NCBI GenBank assembly: GCA_023422635.1
Contig: JAFAGO010000028.1
Coordinates: 1-64,000 of the forward strand
DNA: 64,000 nucleotides
Direction: 5' to 3'
From: Bacteroidota bacterium
Lineage (GTDB): Bacteria; Bacteroidota; Bacteroidia; Flavobacteriales; Weeksellaceae
Part shown: one piece after another, positions 26,370 through 34,936 of the stretch
Position numbering within the stretch: position 1 is the stretch's first letter
How the letters are laid out: every line of letters starts with the position of its first letter
Notes under the pieces: model-generated
Databases searched by the model: none
What the model was told of the DNA's origin: nothing
The model's input: the letters and a program-made list of their open reading frames with translations, nothing else
Made by a program: the position numbers and the translations under genes

Positions 26370-26379
26370 TAATACATTT

Positions 26380-26428
26380 TGAGCAATAAATAGGAAGCAT
26401 AATTTCCAATATTTATTGCTCATTTTTT
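26380..26428 (+). terminator. Terminator of mqo
   Basis: A perfect 13-bp stem TGAGCAATAAATA (26380-26392) / TATTTATTGCTCA (26410-26422), with a 17-base loop that can itself pair GGAA with TTCC, is followed by TTTTTT. Confidence 0.8.
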
Positions 26429-26453
26429 ACCATTTTAATATTTTCCAAGCGTA

Positions 26454-26843
26454 ATGGAAACCATTCAAAAGCCGGAAATTGCCCAAGAAATTCTCGAAAG
26501 TTTAAAAGAAAAATTCGAGGAAGAAAAACAAGTGATTGTTCATTGCTGTTTTCCTGCCACTCCTTTTTGGGGGAATTTGGTACGCGTATGGCGAAGCACA
26601 TATCTTATCGATCAAAATTCTGGACATAAAAGTTCATTATTATTTGCTGAAAATATCAGCTTTTTTCCGCAATGGACGATCGTTCCGCCGATGCAAGATT
26701 TTTGGTTTACATTGATTTTTTCTGGACTTCCAAAAGATTGTGTTTCTTTTGATTTGAAAGAAATGATTCCCGAAGCAAGTGGATTTTATGTACAGAATAT
26801 TAAAAGAAATTCTTCCGATATTTATCGGGTAAAAATTGATTAA
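26454..26843 (+). CDS. Hypothetical cytosolic protein
   Basis: I do not recognise this 129-residue protein. It has no signal peptide or membrane helix. The N-terminal third is charged and helical (EILESLKEKFEEEKQVIVH), and the remainder is beta-like and aromatic (FWGNLVRVWRSTYLID; FFPQWTIVPPMQDFWFTLIFSGLP). It overlaps the DUF1684 gene by one base (TTAATGATG), indicating translational coupling. Its start follows the mqo terminator, so a promoter should lie at 26428-26453, although none is obvious. Confidence 0.7.
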   Translation: METIQKPEIAQEILESLKEKFEEEKQVIVHCCFPATPFWGNLVRVWRSTYLIDQNSGHKSSLLFAENISFFPQWTIVPPMQDFWFTLIFSGLPKDCVSFDLKEMIPEASGFYVQNIKRNSSDIYRVKID

Positions 26844-27463
26844 TGATGAAAAAAGGGTTATTATTTTTCTTTTTGTTTTCTTTCACTCTTATATTTTCTC
26901 AAAGTGAGAAGGAGCAAATTGCAAGCATTGAAAAGTTTCAAAAAGAGTTGAATGAATTGTACCTCAGCAAAGATGAAAGTCCGTTGCGTGGCGATAATTT
27001 TACGAATTTTAAAGCGCATCCTTTTTTTCCGATTGATTTAAAATACCGAGTGAAAGCCAAATTGGTGAAGACTAAAAATCCTCAACCATTTGAAATTCCT
27101 ACATCATCAGGTAAAACGCAACAATACCGAGAATTCGGAAAAGCGTATTTTACGATTGATGGAAAAGAATATGTTCTCAACATCTACCAAAATCTTCGTT
27201 TGATAACGATGGAAAAATATAAGAATCATCTTTTTTTACCCTTTCATGATGCTACCAATACGCATGAAACCTATGGAGGCGGAAAATATTTGGATCTTGA
27301 AATTCCGAACGGAAAATTCATCATCATCGATTTCAATCAATCCTATCAACCGTACTGCGCGTATAATGCCTACGATTACAATTGCCCGATTGTTCCTGAA
27401 GAAAACACCTTACCCATTAAAATTCCCGCTGGGGTAATGTACGACGATGTTTATCATCATTAA
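26843..27463 (+). CDS. DUF1684-family exported protein
   Basis: The 206-residue protein has a strongly hydrophobic signal peptide (to about FSQ) and the DUF1684 core. Its recognisable pieces are YLSKDESPLRGDNFTNFKAHPFFPIDLKYRV, FTIDGKEYVLNIYQN, LFLPFHDATNTHETYGGGKYLDLE and YNAYDYNCPIVPEENTLPIKIPAG. The family is common and of unknown function. Its length and the conserved PYCAYNAYDYNCP segment fit intact members. It ends 16 bases before the convergent mtaB stop. Confidence 0.88.
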   Translation: MMKKGLLFFFLFSFTLIFSQSEKEQIASIEKFQKELNELYLSKDESPLRGDNFTNFKAHPFFPIDLKYRVKAKLVKTKNPQPFEIPTSSGKTQQYREFGKAYFTIDGKEYVLNIYQNLRLITMEKYKNHLFLPFHDATNTHETYGGGKYLDLEIPNGKFIIIDFNQSYQPYCAYNAYDYNCPIVPEENTLPIKIPAGVMYDDVYHH

Positions 27464-27479
27464 AACGTTAAGCGTTTGT

Positions 27480-28814
27480 TTAGATTTTTGCAAGAAAATT
27501 TTCGAAAGCCGGTAAAACGGAAACATTTCCGTCGGATTCAATTTTTTGCAGTTGTACCTTTTCAATTTCATTTACAGAAGATGAATCAAAAGGTTTTTGT
27601 ACACGAACATAATTTTCAGTAAAACCGTACATCATTCCATTTTTGTTTTCGTGTTCCCAAAGCACAGGTAGCGTTTTGCCCAATTGTGTTGCGTAAAAAG
27701 CCATTTTCTTTTTCCCGGAAAGAATACGGAGCATTTTATTCCGTTTTTTTCTTTCGGGAATGGGAACAACGCCTTCCATTTCTGCAGCTTCGGTATTTTC
27801 ACGTTCAGAATAGGTAAAAACATGAAGATAAGAAATGGGAAGTTCGGTAAGAAAATTATACGTTTCTAAAAATTTCTCTTCAGTTTCCCCCGGAAATCCA
27901 ACAATCACATCAACGCCAATGGCTGCATCTGGCATCACTTCGCGAATTTTTGAAATGCGATCGGCGTATAATTGGGTAAGATAACGGCGCTTCATTTTTT
28001 TCAACAAATCGTCGCATCCACTCTGCAAAGGAATGTGGAAATGAGGGACAAAACTTTTCGATTGGGAAACGAGTTCAATACTTTCGTTTTTCAATAAATT
28101 TGGCTCGATGGAGGAAATCCGAATTCGCTCAATTCCTTCTACTTGATCAAGTTCTTTAATCAAATCTAAAAAAGTATGTTCGTGCTTTTTATTTCCGAAT
28201 TCTCCTTTACCGTAATCGCCGATATTTACTCCTGTTAAAACGATTTCTTTAATGTTTTTTGAAGCAATTTCTTTAGCGTTTTTCAATACATTTTCAATGG
28301 TGTCGGAACGAGAAATTCCTCTTGCCAAAGGAATCGTACAGTACGTACATTTATAGTCGCAACCATCTTGCACTTTTAAAAATGCGCGCGTTCTATCGCC
28401 AATGGAGTAACTTCCGATAAAGAAATCGGCTTGCTCAATTTCGCAAGAGTGCACAATTCCGGTCGCTTGTTTTTCTAAATCTTCTAAATAACTAAGAATA
28501 TTGAATTTTTCTTTTGCTCCTAAAACCAAATCAACGCCTTCAATTTCCGAAATTTCTTCTGGTTTTAACTGTGCGTAACAACCTACAATTACCACTAAAC
28601 CTTCGGGATTTGCTTTCATCGCACGTTTAACATGCAGTTTACATTCGCGATCGGCATTCTCTGTTACAGAGCAGGTATTGATAACGTACACATCTGCTTT
28701 TTCATCAAAATTCACTTTTGAATAACCAGTTTCTGTTAACTGACGAGCGATGGTGGATGTTTCTGCAAAGTTTAATTTACAGCCAAGGGTGTGATATGCA
28801 GCGGTTTTGTTCAA
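27480..28814 (-). CDS. mtaB: tRNA (N6-threonylcarbamoyladenosine37) methylthiotransferase
   Basis: MtaB adds a methylthio group to t6A37 of tRNAs that read ANN codons. The protein has the UPF0004 domain with cysteines in LGCKLNFAE, NTCSVTENAD and GCYAQL, the radical-SAM cluster motif CDYKCTYC, and a C-terminal TRAM-like domain. No ATG fits the N-terminus. A TTG at 28841 would extend the protein by nine residues but overlaps a -7 box TAAATTTG (28839-28846, minus), so the TTG at 28814 (MNKTAAYHTLGC) is preferred. Its substrate is made by TsaD, encoded elsewhere in the window. Confidence 0.9.
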   Translation of the reverse strand: MNKTAAYHTLGCKLNFAETSTIARQLTETGYSKVNFDEKADVYVINTCSVTENADRECKLHVKRAMKANPEGLVVIVGCYAQLKPEEISEIEGVDLVLGAKEKFNILSYLEDLEKQATGIVHSCEIEQADFFIGSYSIGDRTRAFLKVQDGCDYKCTYCTIPLARGISRSDTIENVLKNAKEIASKNIKEIVLTGVNIGDYGKGEFGNKKHEHTFLDLIKELDQVEGIERIRISSIEPNLLKNESIELVSQSKSFVPHFHIPLQSGCDDLLKKMKRRYLTQLYADRISKIREVMPDAAIGVDVIVGFPGETEEKFLETYNFLTELPISYLHVFTYSERENTEAAEMEGVVPIPERKKRNKMLRILSGKKKMAFYATQLGKTLPVLWEHENKNGMMYGFTENYVRVQKPFDSSSVNEIEKVQLQKIESDGNVSVLPAFENFLAKI

Positions 28815-28957
28815 GATTTTTTTACTTTTTTGAGACTGCAAATTTACGTAAAAATAATTGTGAATATCGAAAAGCCAAATTGTTTGCGAATAAGCTTTGT
28901 TTTTTTAAGAATAAAATAGTTTTTTAAGCTGAAAAAGTTCTGTAGGAAAGTGAAAGA

Positions 28958-29755
28958 TTATTTAATATGAATGATGTTTCCGCAGAGATTTTCCAGATGA
29001 AATATTTTGTCGAACGGAGATTGAATCGTGTTTAAATTTTCTTTGTTTTGTATGAAGGTATACCGTGAAGCAAGTGAATTCATATCCGAAACAATGACCA
29101 ACCAACATTCATCTACATTACGGTCGTAGTACGGGAATTTCTGATTTTTCTTATCAATCAAATCAATAATTTTTTCGGAAGATAAACTGTCGAAAAGATT
29201 CATTGTGTAATCATGCGTAATAAAAACATTTCTTCGATGCATGGATTTTCTTATCTTTTTTACATGTCCATACGGCTTTTTAGTTTTGATTGAACGACAA
29301 ATGCTGTGGATGATTTCATCTTTTTTACACAGTAGATCATGTGCTGAAATCGGGTGAAATTCTAAAAAATAAACACCACGAAATTTCGCAGTGTTTTCTT
29401 CTTCCAGAATTATTTCAGCTTCTCTAAATATTTTATTTAAAAGAGATTCTATTTTTTTTATCTCTAAATGATTGATCACTTCTGTAAGTTCGATTCCGAT
29501 GGTTTTACCATTTACAGTTGCTATGAAATCCGGACTTTCACAAGTTAGATTTTCAAAATGAATATGGGGGAAGTGATGTAAGAAAGAATTTAGTAAAAGA
29601 ATTTCAGATTTTTTACGGTATTTTTCGCGTTCATGAAGATTGGACTCGTCAATTTTCCGATGATATTTCTCAATCGGTTTTTTATTCAAATGCCGGTTCA
29701 AATAATACAATGAAAGATTCTTTACCAAATCTCCATCAGAAAATGGCTTCTTCAT
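28958..29755 (-). CDS. Hypothetical protein with a possible PD-(D/E)XK nuclease-like core
   Basis: I do not recognise this 265-residue protein by name. Residues 51-92 hold E51, then SPDF (D76), then a beta strand IGIELTEV (E89-x-T91). This resembles the E...D...ExK order of the PD-(D/E)XK fold, with threonine in place of lysine. The C-terminal part (DECWLVIVSDMNS... FDKIFHLE) resembles other stand-alone hypothetical proteins. There is no signal peptide; the N-terminus is basic. It stands alone between mtaB and a divergent GT35 gene. A DNA-processing or defence role is only a possibility. Confidence 0.6.
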   Translation of the reverse strand: MKKPFSDGDLVKNLSLYYLNRHLNKKPIEKYHRKIDESNLHEREKYRKKSEILLLNSFLHHFPHIHFENLTCESPDFIATVNGKTIGIELTEVINHLEIKKIESLLNKIFREAEIILEEENTAKFRGVYFLEFHPISAHDLLCKKDEIIHSICRSIKTKKPYGHVKKIRKSMHRRNVFITHDYTMNLFDSLSSEKIIDLIDKKNQKFPYYDRNVDECWLVIVSDMNSLASRYTFIQNKENLNTIQSPFDKIFHLENLCGNIIHIK

Positions 29756-30025
29756 AACGAAATAATTTGATTATCAAATTCATACGTATTAAATATAGTT
29801 ATAATTCTGTATCAATAATGAAATTTGCACAAAAATTAAAATTCATTTCATGTTCCGTTAACTATTTGTTATTCAACAAAGTGTTGATTTTTACCGATGC
29901 TGTCGTTTTTACTTATTATTATTATTATTATTATTATTGGTAATGTGAAAAACTACTGATGAAACTCATTAAAGAAAATTATAAATTTATCGTAAATTTG
30001 AGGTTCTAATTTTAAATAAACGAAG
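29756..30025. promoter_or_regulatory. Divergent intergenic region with an ATT microsatellite and the GT35 promoter
   Basis: This 270-base gap contains a (TTA)n tract of 26 bases at 29913-29938 and, closer to the GT35 gene, a -7 box TAAATTTG at 29993-30000 without a good -33 element. The repeat lies about 55 bases upstream of the -7 box. No small gene is seen. Confidence 0.5.
29913..29938. repeat. Trinucleotide microsatellite (TTA)n
   Basis: Eight full TTA units plus two bases lie in a row. It is not in a coding frame of any recognised gene. Length changes would alter spacing upstream of the GT35 promoter. Confidence 0.9.
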
Positions 30026-31687
30026 ATGGATTTTAAGAATTTTAAAATGCCTTTCAGCATTAATCCGGAATATTCTAAAAAAGTTGCTTATTTCTCAATG
30101 GAGTTTGCGATTGATCAAGCCTTAAAAATTTATTCAGGAGGTTTGGGCTTTTTAGCGGGCTCCCATATGAGAAGCGCGTATAATTTAAAACAAGATTTAA
30201 TAGGAATTGGTATTCTTTGGAAATATGGGTATTACGATCAAACAAGAAACCATGATCAAACATTGCAACCCGCTTGGACCAAAAAAATGTATTCTTATTT
30301 AGAGGATACAGGAATTCGTTTTCAAATTGAGGTTCACAGTGCACTTGTTTGGGTAAAAGCGTTATACTTGGATCCTGAAATTTTTCATACTGCACCAATG
30401 TTTTTCCTTTCCACGGATGTTCCAGAAAACGATCATATTTCAAAAACGATTTGCCATCGCCTTTATGATGCAAATACGGCTACCAAAGTGGCGCAATATA
30501 TTTTGTTGGGAAAAGGTGGTGCGAAACTTTTAGATGAATTAAACCTTCAGCGTGATGTTTATCATTTAAATGAAGCTCATGGACTGCCTGCAGCATTCTA
30601 TTTATTGAAAAAATATGGTGGAGATTTGCAGAAAGTAAAAGAGAAATTAGTGTTTACAACGCATACTCCAGAAGAAGCCGGAAATGAAAAGCACAACATT
30701 AATTTGTGTTACGATATGTCGTATTTCTGTGGACTTTCCATTGATGAAGTAAAATCTTTAGAAGGTGTTCAGGATGATATGTTCAACCATTCCCTTTGTG
30801 CGCTCAGAATGGCAAGATTGGCAAATGGAGTTTCTAAATTGCATGGTGAAGTTTCCCGATTTATGTGGGGAAAATATCCTGGAATTTGCGAAATTAAATC
30901 TATTACCAATGCGCAGGAATTCAAATATTGGTCGGATAAACCTTTGTATGATGCCAAAAATGAAAGCGATGATGAAGCTTTCGATTATAGAAAAAAACAC
31001 ATTAAAAAAAGACTTTTTAAAACAGTTGCCGATCAATGCGGAAAGCTTTTTGATCCAAACGTTTTAACCATTGTTTGGGCAAGAAGATTTGCTAGTTATA
31101 AAAGAGCCGATTTGTTGCTTCAGGATAAAGAACGTTTTAATGCACTTTTGAATAATCCCAAATATCCCGTTCAGATTATTTGGGCAGGAAAACCTTATCC
31201 AATGGATTATTCGGCGATTTCAACTTTTAATTCTTTGGTAGAAGAAAGTAAAACGCGTAAAAATATGGCCGTTCTAACCGGATACGAATTGGCTTTGAGT
31301 AAACTTTTGAAACAAGGTTCGGACGTTTGGTTGAATAATCCTCGTGTTCCTCGCGAAGCTTCGGGAACTTCGGGAATGACTGCAGCAATGAATGGTTCGG
31401 TGAATTTTTCTACCGATGATGGTTGGATTCCAGAATTTGCGAAACCAGGTGAAAATTCATTTGTGGTGCCAAAAGCAGATTATTTCAATATGAGTGTATA
31501 TGATCAAGATAATTATGATTTGAATAAATTATATGAAATTTTGGAAAACGAAATCGTTCCTACCTATTACGAGAATCCAACAAAATGGAGAAAGATCGCT
31601 CAAACTGCAATGGATGAGGTAGAAACAACATTTGGAAGTGATCGAATGGCGGATGAATATTACAAAATCTTATATAACGCTAAGTAA
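30026..31687 (+). CDS. glgP: GT35-family alpha-glucan phosphorylase-like protein lacking the PLP lysine
   Basis: The 553-residue protein follows the short GT35 pattern: YFSMEFAIDQALKIYSGGLGFLAGSHMRSA near the start, YHLNEAHGLPAAFYLL, VFTTHTPEEAGNEKHN, WARRFASYKRADLLL, and EASGTSGM near residue 450. Such enzymes normally release glucose 1-phosphate from glycogen-type glucans. In the PLP-binding signature, the position normally occupied by the Schiff-base lysine (GTSxMK) is threonine, T452 (GTSGMTAAMNG). If the alignment is right, ordinary phosphorolysis is doubtful and another transferase or regulatory role should be considered. It is a single-gene unit with its own terminator. Confidence 0.8.
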   Translation: MDFKNFKMPFSINPEYSKKVAYFSMEFAIDQALKIYSGGLGFLAGSHMRSAYNLKQDLIGIGILWKYGYYDQTRNHDQTLQPAWTKKMYSYLEDTGIRFQIEVHSALVWVKALYLDPEIFHTAPMFFLSTDVPENDHISKTICHRLYDANTATKVAQYILLGKGGAKLLDELNLQRDVYHLNEAHGLPAAFYLLKKYGGDLQKVKEKLVFTTHTPEEAGNEKHNINLCYDMSYFCGLSIDEVKSLEGVQDDMFNHSLCALRMARLANGVSKLHGEVSRFMWGKYPGICEIKSITNAQEFKYWSDKPLYDAKNESDDEAFDYRKKHIKKRLFKTVADQCGKLFDPNVLTIVWARRFASYKRADLLLQDKERFNALLNNPKYPVQIIWAGKPYPMDYSAISTFNSLVEESKTRKNMAVLTGYELALSKLLKQGSDVWLNNPRVPREASGTSGMTAAMNGSVNFSTDDGWIPEFAKPGENSFVVPKADYFNMSVYDQDNYDLNKLYEILENEIVPTYYENPTKWRKIAQTAMDEVETTFGSDRMADEYYKILYNAK

Positions 31688-31711
31688 GATTTCAAAACCT
31701 TATATCAAACA

Positions 31712-31747
31712 AAAAACTGCTTCCAAAAGAAGCAGTTTTTCGTTTTT
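31712..31747. terminator. Terminator between the GT35 gene and the small membrane protein
   Basis: AAAAACTGCTTC (31712-31723) and GAAGCAGTTTTT (31729-31740) form a perfect 12-bp stem with a CAAAA loop, flanked by A- and T-runs, so it can act in both directions. Confidence 0.85.
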
Positions 31748-31779
31748 TGAGAGAAAAAATATTTGAAGATGATAATTTT

Positions 31780-31941
31780 TTATTCACGCTTTTTGTAATC
31801 ACGATATAATGTGAAAAGCAACAAGAGTAGAGCCGACAAGAATACGAGATGAATCCCGCTACCTGCATTGAGAAATATATATTCCACCAACCAAACGAAA
31901 AATAAAATCCCAACCAGAATGTACATCAAACTGTTCCTCAT
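31780..31941 (-). CDS. Small membrane protein (lmo0937-like), 53 residues
   Basis: Reading leftward from the ATG at 31941, a 53-residue frame ends at the TAA at 31780. It has two hydrophobic helices (MYILVGILFFVWLVEYIFL and IHLVFLSALLLLLFTLY) separated by NAGSG, and a basic tail (RDYKKRE). This matches the pattern of tiny stress-related lmo0937-type proteins found in many bacteria; their function is unknown. It shares the bidirectional terminator with the GT35 gene. Confidence 0.7.
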   Translation of the reverse strand: MRNSLMYILVGILFFVWLVEYIFLNAGSGIHLVFLSALLLLLFTLYRDYKKRE

Positions 31942-32042
31942 AACATTTACCGTTTCCTTGCTGCTAAGGTGAGAATAAAATATTATGCATAACTTATAGA
32001 ATTCTGAAAGATTGTTTCAGATTTTTCATTTCGGCATTTATT

Positions 32043-33830
32043 TTACTGTACAAAATGCTTTTTCGGAAGATAAATTGTGAACGTAGATCCTTTATTGGGC
32101 GCACTCTTCGCAAGAATTACACCTTTATGATTATCAATAATTTTTTTGCAAATCGCTAAACCAATTCCAGTTCCTTCGTAGTGATTTTTAGCATGCAGAC
32201 GAGCAAAAAGTTCAAAAATTTTATCCGAATATTCTTGCTCGAATCCAATTCCGTTATCTTTAAATGTTAATTCGAAATATTTGTCATCAAATGATTTTTC
32301 GGTTGGTTTACCTATAAATTCTTTTACACTCACCGTAATTTCTGGTCGTATTCCATCTTTACTGTATTTTAAAGAATTGGTGATGAGGTTATTAAATAAC
32401 TGTCGAATTTGAAATGGAATTACTTCTGCGGTAGGTAAATGTTCAAAATCAATGATGGCATTTTTTTCCTCCATCTCTTGTTGTAGTTCCTCGATAACCA
32501 TTTCAAGAAGTGTGTTTAAATCGGTACGTTCGAAATTTTGATCATTTCTGCTTGTTCGGGAAAATTGCAGCAAATCTTCAATTAATTTTCTCATTCTTCC
32601 AGTCGCAATGCTCATTCTCTCGAAATATTGTTTTCCGGTATCGGAAAGCCGATCAAACTCTCGATCTTCCAATCGTGAAATAAAGGTTTCAATTTTTCGC
32701 AACGGTTCTTGAAGATCATGACTAGCAATGTAATTGAAAGATTCCAATTCTTTATTGGTTGCTTCTAAAGTTTTGTTGGATTCTTCCATTTTTCTTTTGG
32801 CCATTACTTCGTTTGTCACGTCCATTGTGATTCCCAAAAGAACTTTACTATTGTTTTCTCTAGGAATTTTTTTGGCGGTAAACATTAAGAATTTTTCTTT
32901 TCCCGTATGGGTTATCGTACGGAACGTAAATGGCTCAATAGATTGTTGCGTGTTTTTTTTAGCGAATTCTTTTTCAGCTCGTGCCACGTCATCGGGATGA
33001 CTGTGCTGGATAAAAACGCCCTTGCTTGGTTCGAAACTTTGGGGTTCATAATCTAAAATTCGATATTCATTGTCTGAAAAAGAATATTTACCCGTAGCAA
33101 AATCATAAATCCACACGCCATAATTACCAATTTTTTCAGCGAGATTTGTGGTGTCGAGTGCCAGTTGAAGATCATTGTTGATCCCTCTTTGTTTTCGAAC
33201 TTCAGTGTTAATGGCGAAGAACGCAAAGCCAATCAATCCAAGCGTAACAATAGCGCAGATGTAAATATAAATGGGTAAAGACTTTTCTGCAAAAAGAAGA
33301 TTGTTTTTATGCAGTTCTAAAACCTTACTTTCGTTGGTAAGCATTTGATCGATAAGGTTACCAATCTTTTCCATAACGCTTCGTCCGGATAGTAATGAAG
33401 TTTTTAGTTCTTCTCCTGTTTTGCGTGTAAATTTATTGGTAAAAGTTTCCTCTACAATTCTGTATTTTTCTCCAATCATGTTTTCCAAAGACCTCAGTTT
33501 TTTGAGCTGAGCAGAATCTTGTGCAAAAACTTTTCCTAAATCTTTTAAATTGCTATTAATTTCAGTTTCGTAAGTATTAACTAAAGCAATGCAACTTGGG
33601 TCGTTGGTAAGGATGTAGTTTCTCCTTTCGTTTTCTATATCTTTAAGATGGGTGTACAATTTTTCCAATTTCAGCGAAACTTCCAGCGATTCGTTCATCT
33701 TGGTATTGTAATCGGTAAGCTTTACCATGTGTTTGTAGGTAAGCCCCATCAAAAAAAACATCAATGCTGCTGATACGACAAAAATAATGGTCAGCAGGAA
33801 TGATGTTTTTCTTTTGGTGTAAAAATTCAT
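32043..33830 (-). CDS. Membrane sensor histidine kinase (CHASE3-PAS-HisKA-HATPase)
   Basis: The 595-residue protein has a transmembrane helix at about 12-30, an extracytoplasmic CHASE3-type helical domain (DIENERRNYILT), and a second helix near 187-207. A PAS domain with PAC-like end (about 230-345), a coiled linker, and a kinase core follow. The phosphorylated histidine is H371 in IASHDLQEPLRKIE. ATP-site boxes are NNLITNSLKYS, DNGIGFE and GTGIGLAICK. The signal is unknown. It starts one base after the stop of a response regulator gene, and an AraC-type gene precedes both, so the three are one operon. Confidence 0.92.
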   Translation of the reverse strand: MNFYTKRKTSFLLTIIFVVSAALMFFLMGLTYKHMVKLTDYNTKMNESLEVSLKLEKLYTHLKDIENERRNYILTNDPSCIALVNTYETEINSNLKDLGKVFAQDSAQLKKLRSLENMIGEKYRIVEETFTNKFTRKTGEELKTSLLSGRSVMEKIGNLIDQMLTNESKVLELHKNNLLFAEKSLPIYIYICAIVTLGLIGFAFFAINTEVRKQRGINNDLQLALDTTNLAEKIGNYGVWIYDFATGKYSFSDNEYRILDYEPQSFEPSKGVFIQHSHPDDVARAEKEFAKKNTQQSIEPFTFRTITHTGKEKFLMFTAKKIPRENNSKVLLGITMDVTNEVMAKRKMEESNKTLEATNKELESFNYIASHDLQEPLRKIETFISRLEDREFDRLSDTGKQYFERMSIATGRMRKLIEDLLQFSRTSRNDQNFERTDLNTLLEMVIEELQQEMEEKNAIIDFEHLPTAEVIPFQIRQLFNNLITNSLKYSKDGIRPEITVSVKEFIGKPTEKSFDDKYFELTFKDNGIGFEQEYSDKIFELFARLHAKNHYEGTGIGLAICKKIIDNHKGVILAKSAPNKGSTFTIYLPKKHFVQ

Positions 33831-33831
33831 T

Positions 33832-34281
33832 CTAAACTTTTAGAAGAAAATTCTCTTTATTCAGGCCAGAGGTTTGGAATTGCCAATTCATCGTTACCAC
33901 ATCCTGAAGCACTTTTTTTAGTGAGCTGAAATCGCTAGGTTTCTGGATGTAAATATTTGCTCCGCTTACAAATGTTTCCTCAATATGTTCTTCGGAGGAG
34001 GAAGTGGAGTAGATTGCTATTGCAATATCTTTAAACCGTGGGTTTGCTTTAATCTCGTGCAAACACTCGATTCCGTTTTTCTTTGGCATGTTTAAATCCA
34101 GAAAAAGGATTTCGGGGAGTCTACACTGATCTTCGTTTAGGTAATCCATTAATTCAACGCCGTTTCCGAACGTTTGAATTTTTGTGGTTATTTTAATTTC
34201 ATCGAAGGCGTCGGTAAAGAAGAGTCTGTCGTCTTCATCATCATCAACAAGAATAATATGGGTGTACTCTTTATTCATCAT
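33832..34281 (-). CDS. Single-domain response regulator (CheY-like)
   Basis: The 149-residue protein is a receiver domain only. The acidic pocket is DDDEDD at residues 13-18, the phosphoacceptor is D62 (LFLDLNMPKKNG), the threonine/serine switch is in IAIYSTSSSEE, and the late lysine is in YIQKPSD. It lacks an output domain, so it probably passes phosphate on or acts by protein contact with the kinase encoded next to it. It overlaps the end of the AraC-type gene by one base. Confidence 0.92.
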   Translation of the reverse strand: MMNKEYTHIILVDDDEDDRLFFTDAFDEIKITTKIQTFGNGVELMDYLNEDQCRLPEILFLDLNMPKKNGIECLHEIKANPRFKDIAIAIYSTSSSEEHIEETFVSGANIYIQKPSDFSSLKKVLQDVVTMNWQFQTSGLNKENFLLKV

Positions 34282-34838
34282 TATTTTTTATTTGTTATTT
34301 GTCTGCGTTTTTTAATTATTTTTTGAAATTGGGAAGGGGTAATTCCCGTTGTGTTTTTAAATTGAGTACTTAGGTGCGCAACGCTGGAATAATTTAATCG
34401 ATTCGCAACGTCTGTTAAAGAAAGGTCTTCAAGAATCAAAAGTTGTTTTGCATATTCGATTTTTTGAAGAATGATAAAGTTTTCAATAGAAGTAAAAGTA
34501 ACTTCGGAGAACACATTTGAGATGTAACCATAGCTGTGTCCTAATTTTTCTGAAAGGTAAACGGATGATTTTACCTGTATTTGTTCGCCGGAACGAATCA
34601 TGTTCAGTATCGCATCTTTGATTTTTTGTACCAAAACTGTTTTGTGATTTTCAATCACTTCAATGCCATACTTTTTCAATTTTAAAGTCAGAGATTCCTG
34701 GTTTTCAGCATTTAAGCTTTCCAGAAATTCTACTTCACCGAAAGCGGGAATGCGATAGCGTACACCACTTTCATTAAGCTGTTCTTCCAACACCGTTGTG
34801 CAAACGGTATTGAAATCGAATTTCACGAAAATTTTCAT
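34281..34838 (-). CDS. AraC-family transcriptional regulator
   Basis: The 185-residue protein has a small N-terminal domain of about 75 residues (an alpha/beta fold, MKIFVKFDFNTVCTTVLEEQL) and a C-terminal AraC DNA-binding region of two helix-turn-helix units. These include SSVYLSEKLGHSYGYISNVFSEVT and LTDVANRLNYSSVAHLSTQFKNTTGITPSQF. The ATG at 34838 is preferred over the adjacent in-frame TTG. It begins an operon with a response regulator and a histidine kinase. The effector is unknown. Confidence 0.88.
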   Translation of the reverse strand: MKIFVKFDFNTVCTTVLEEQLNESGVRYRIPAFGEVEFLESLNAENQESLTLKLKKYGIEVIENHKTVLVQKIKDAILNMIRSGEQIQVKSSVYLSEKLGHSYGYISNVFSEVTFTSIENFIILQKIEYAKQLLILEDLSLTDVANRLNYSSVAHLSTQFKNTTGITPSQFQKIIKKRRQITNKK

Positions 34839-34936
34839 CAATCACTTTTTTCTCTATTGTAAATATACGATTACTTTTTAAAAATTAATGATTTATTGCA
34901 CAAGTTGCTATTTATTTTTTTCGTACATTACTTTTT

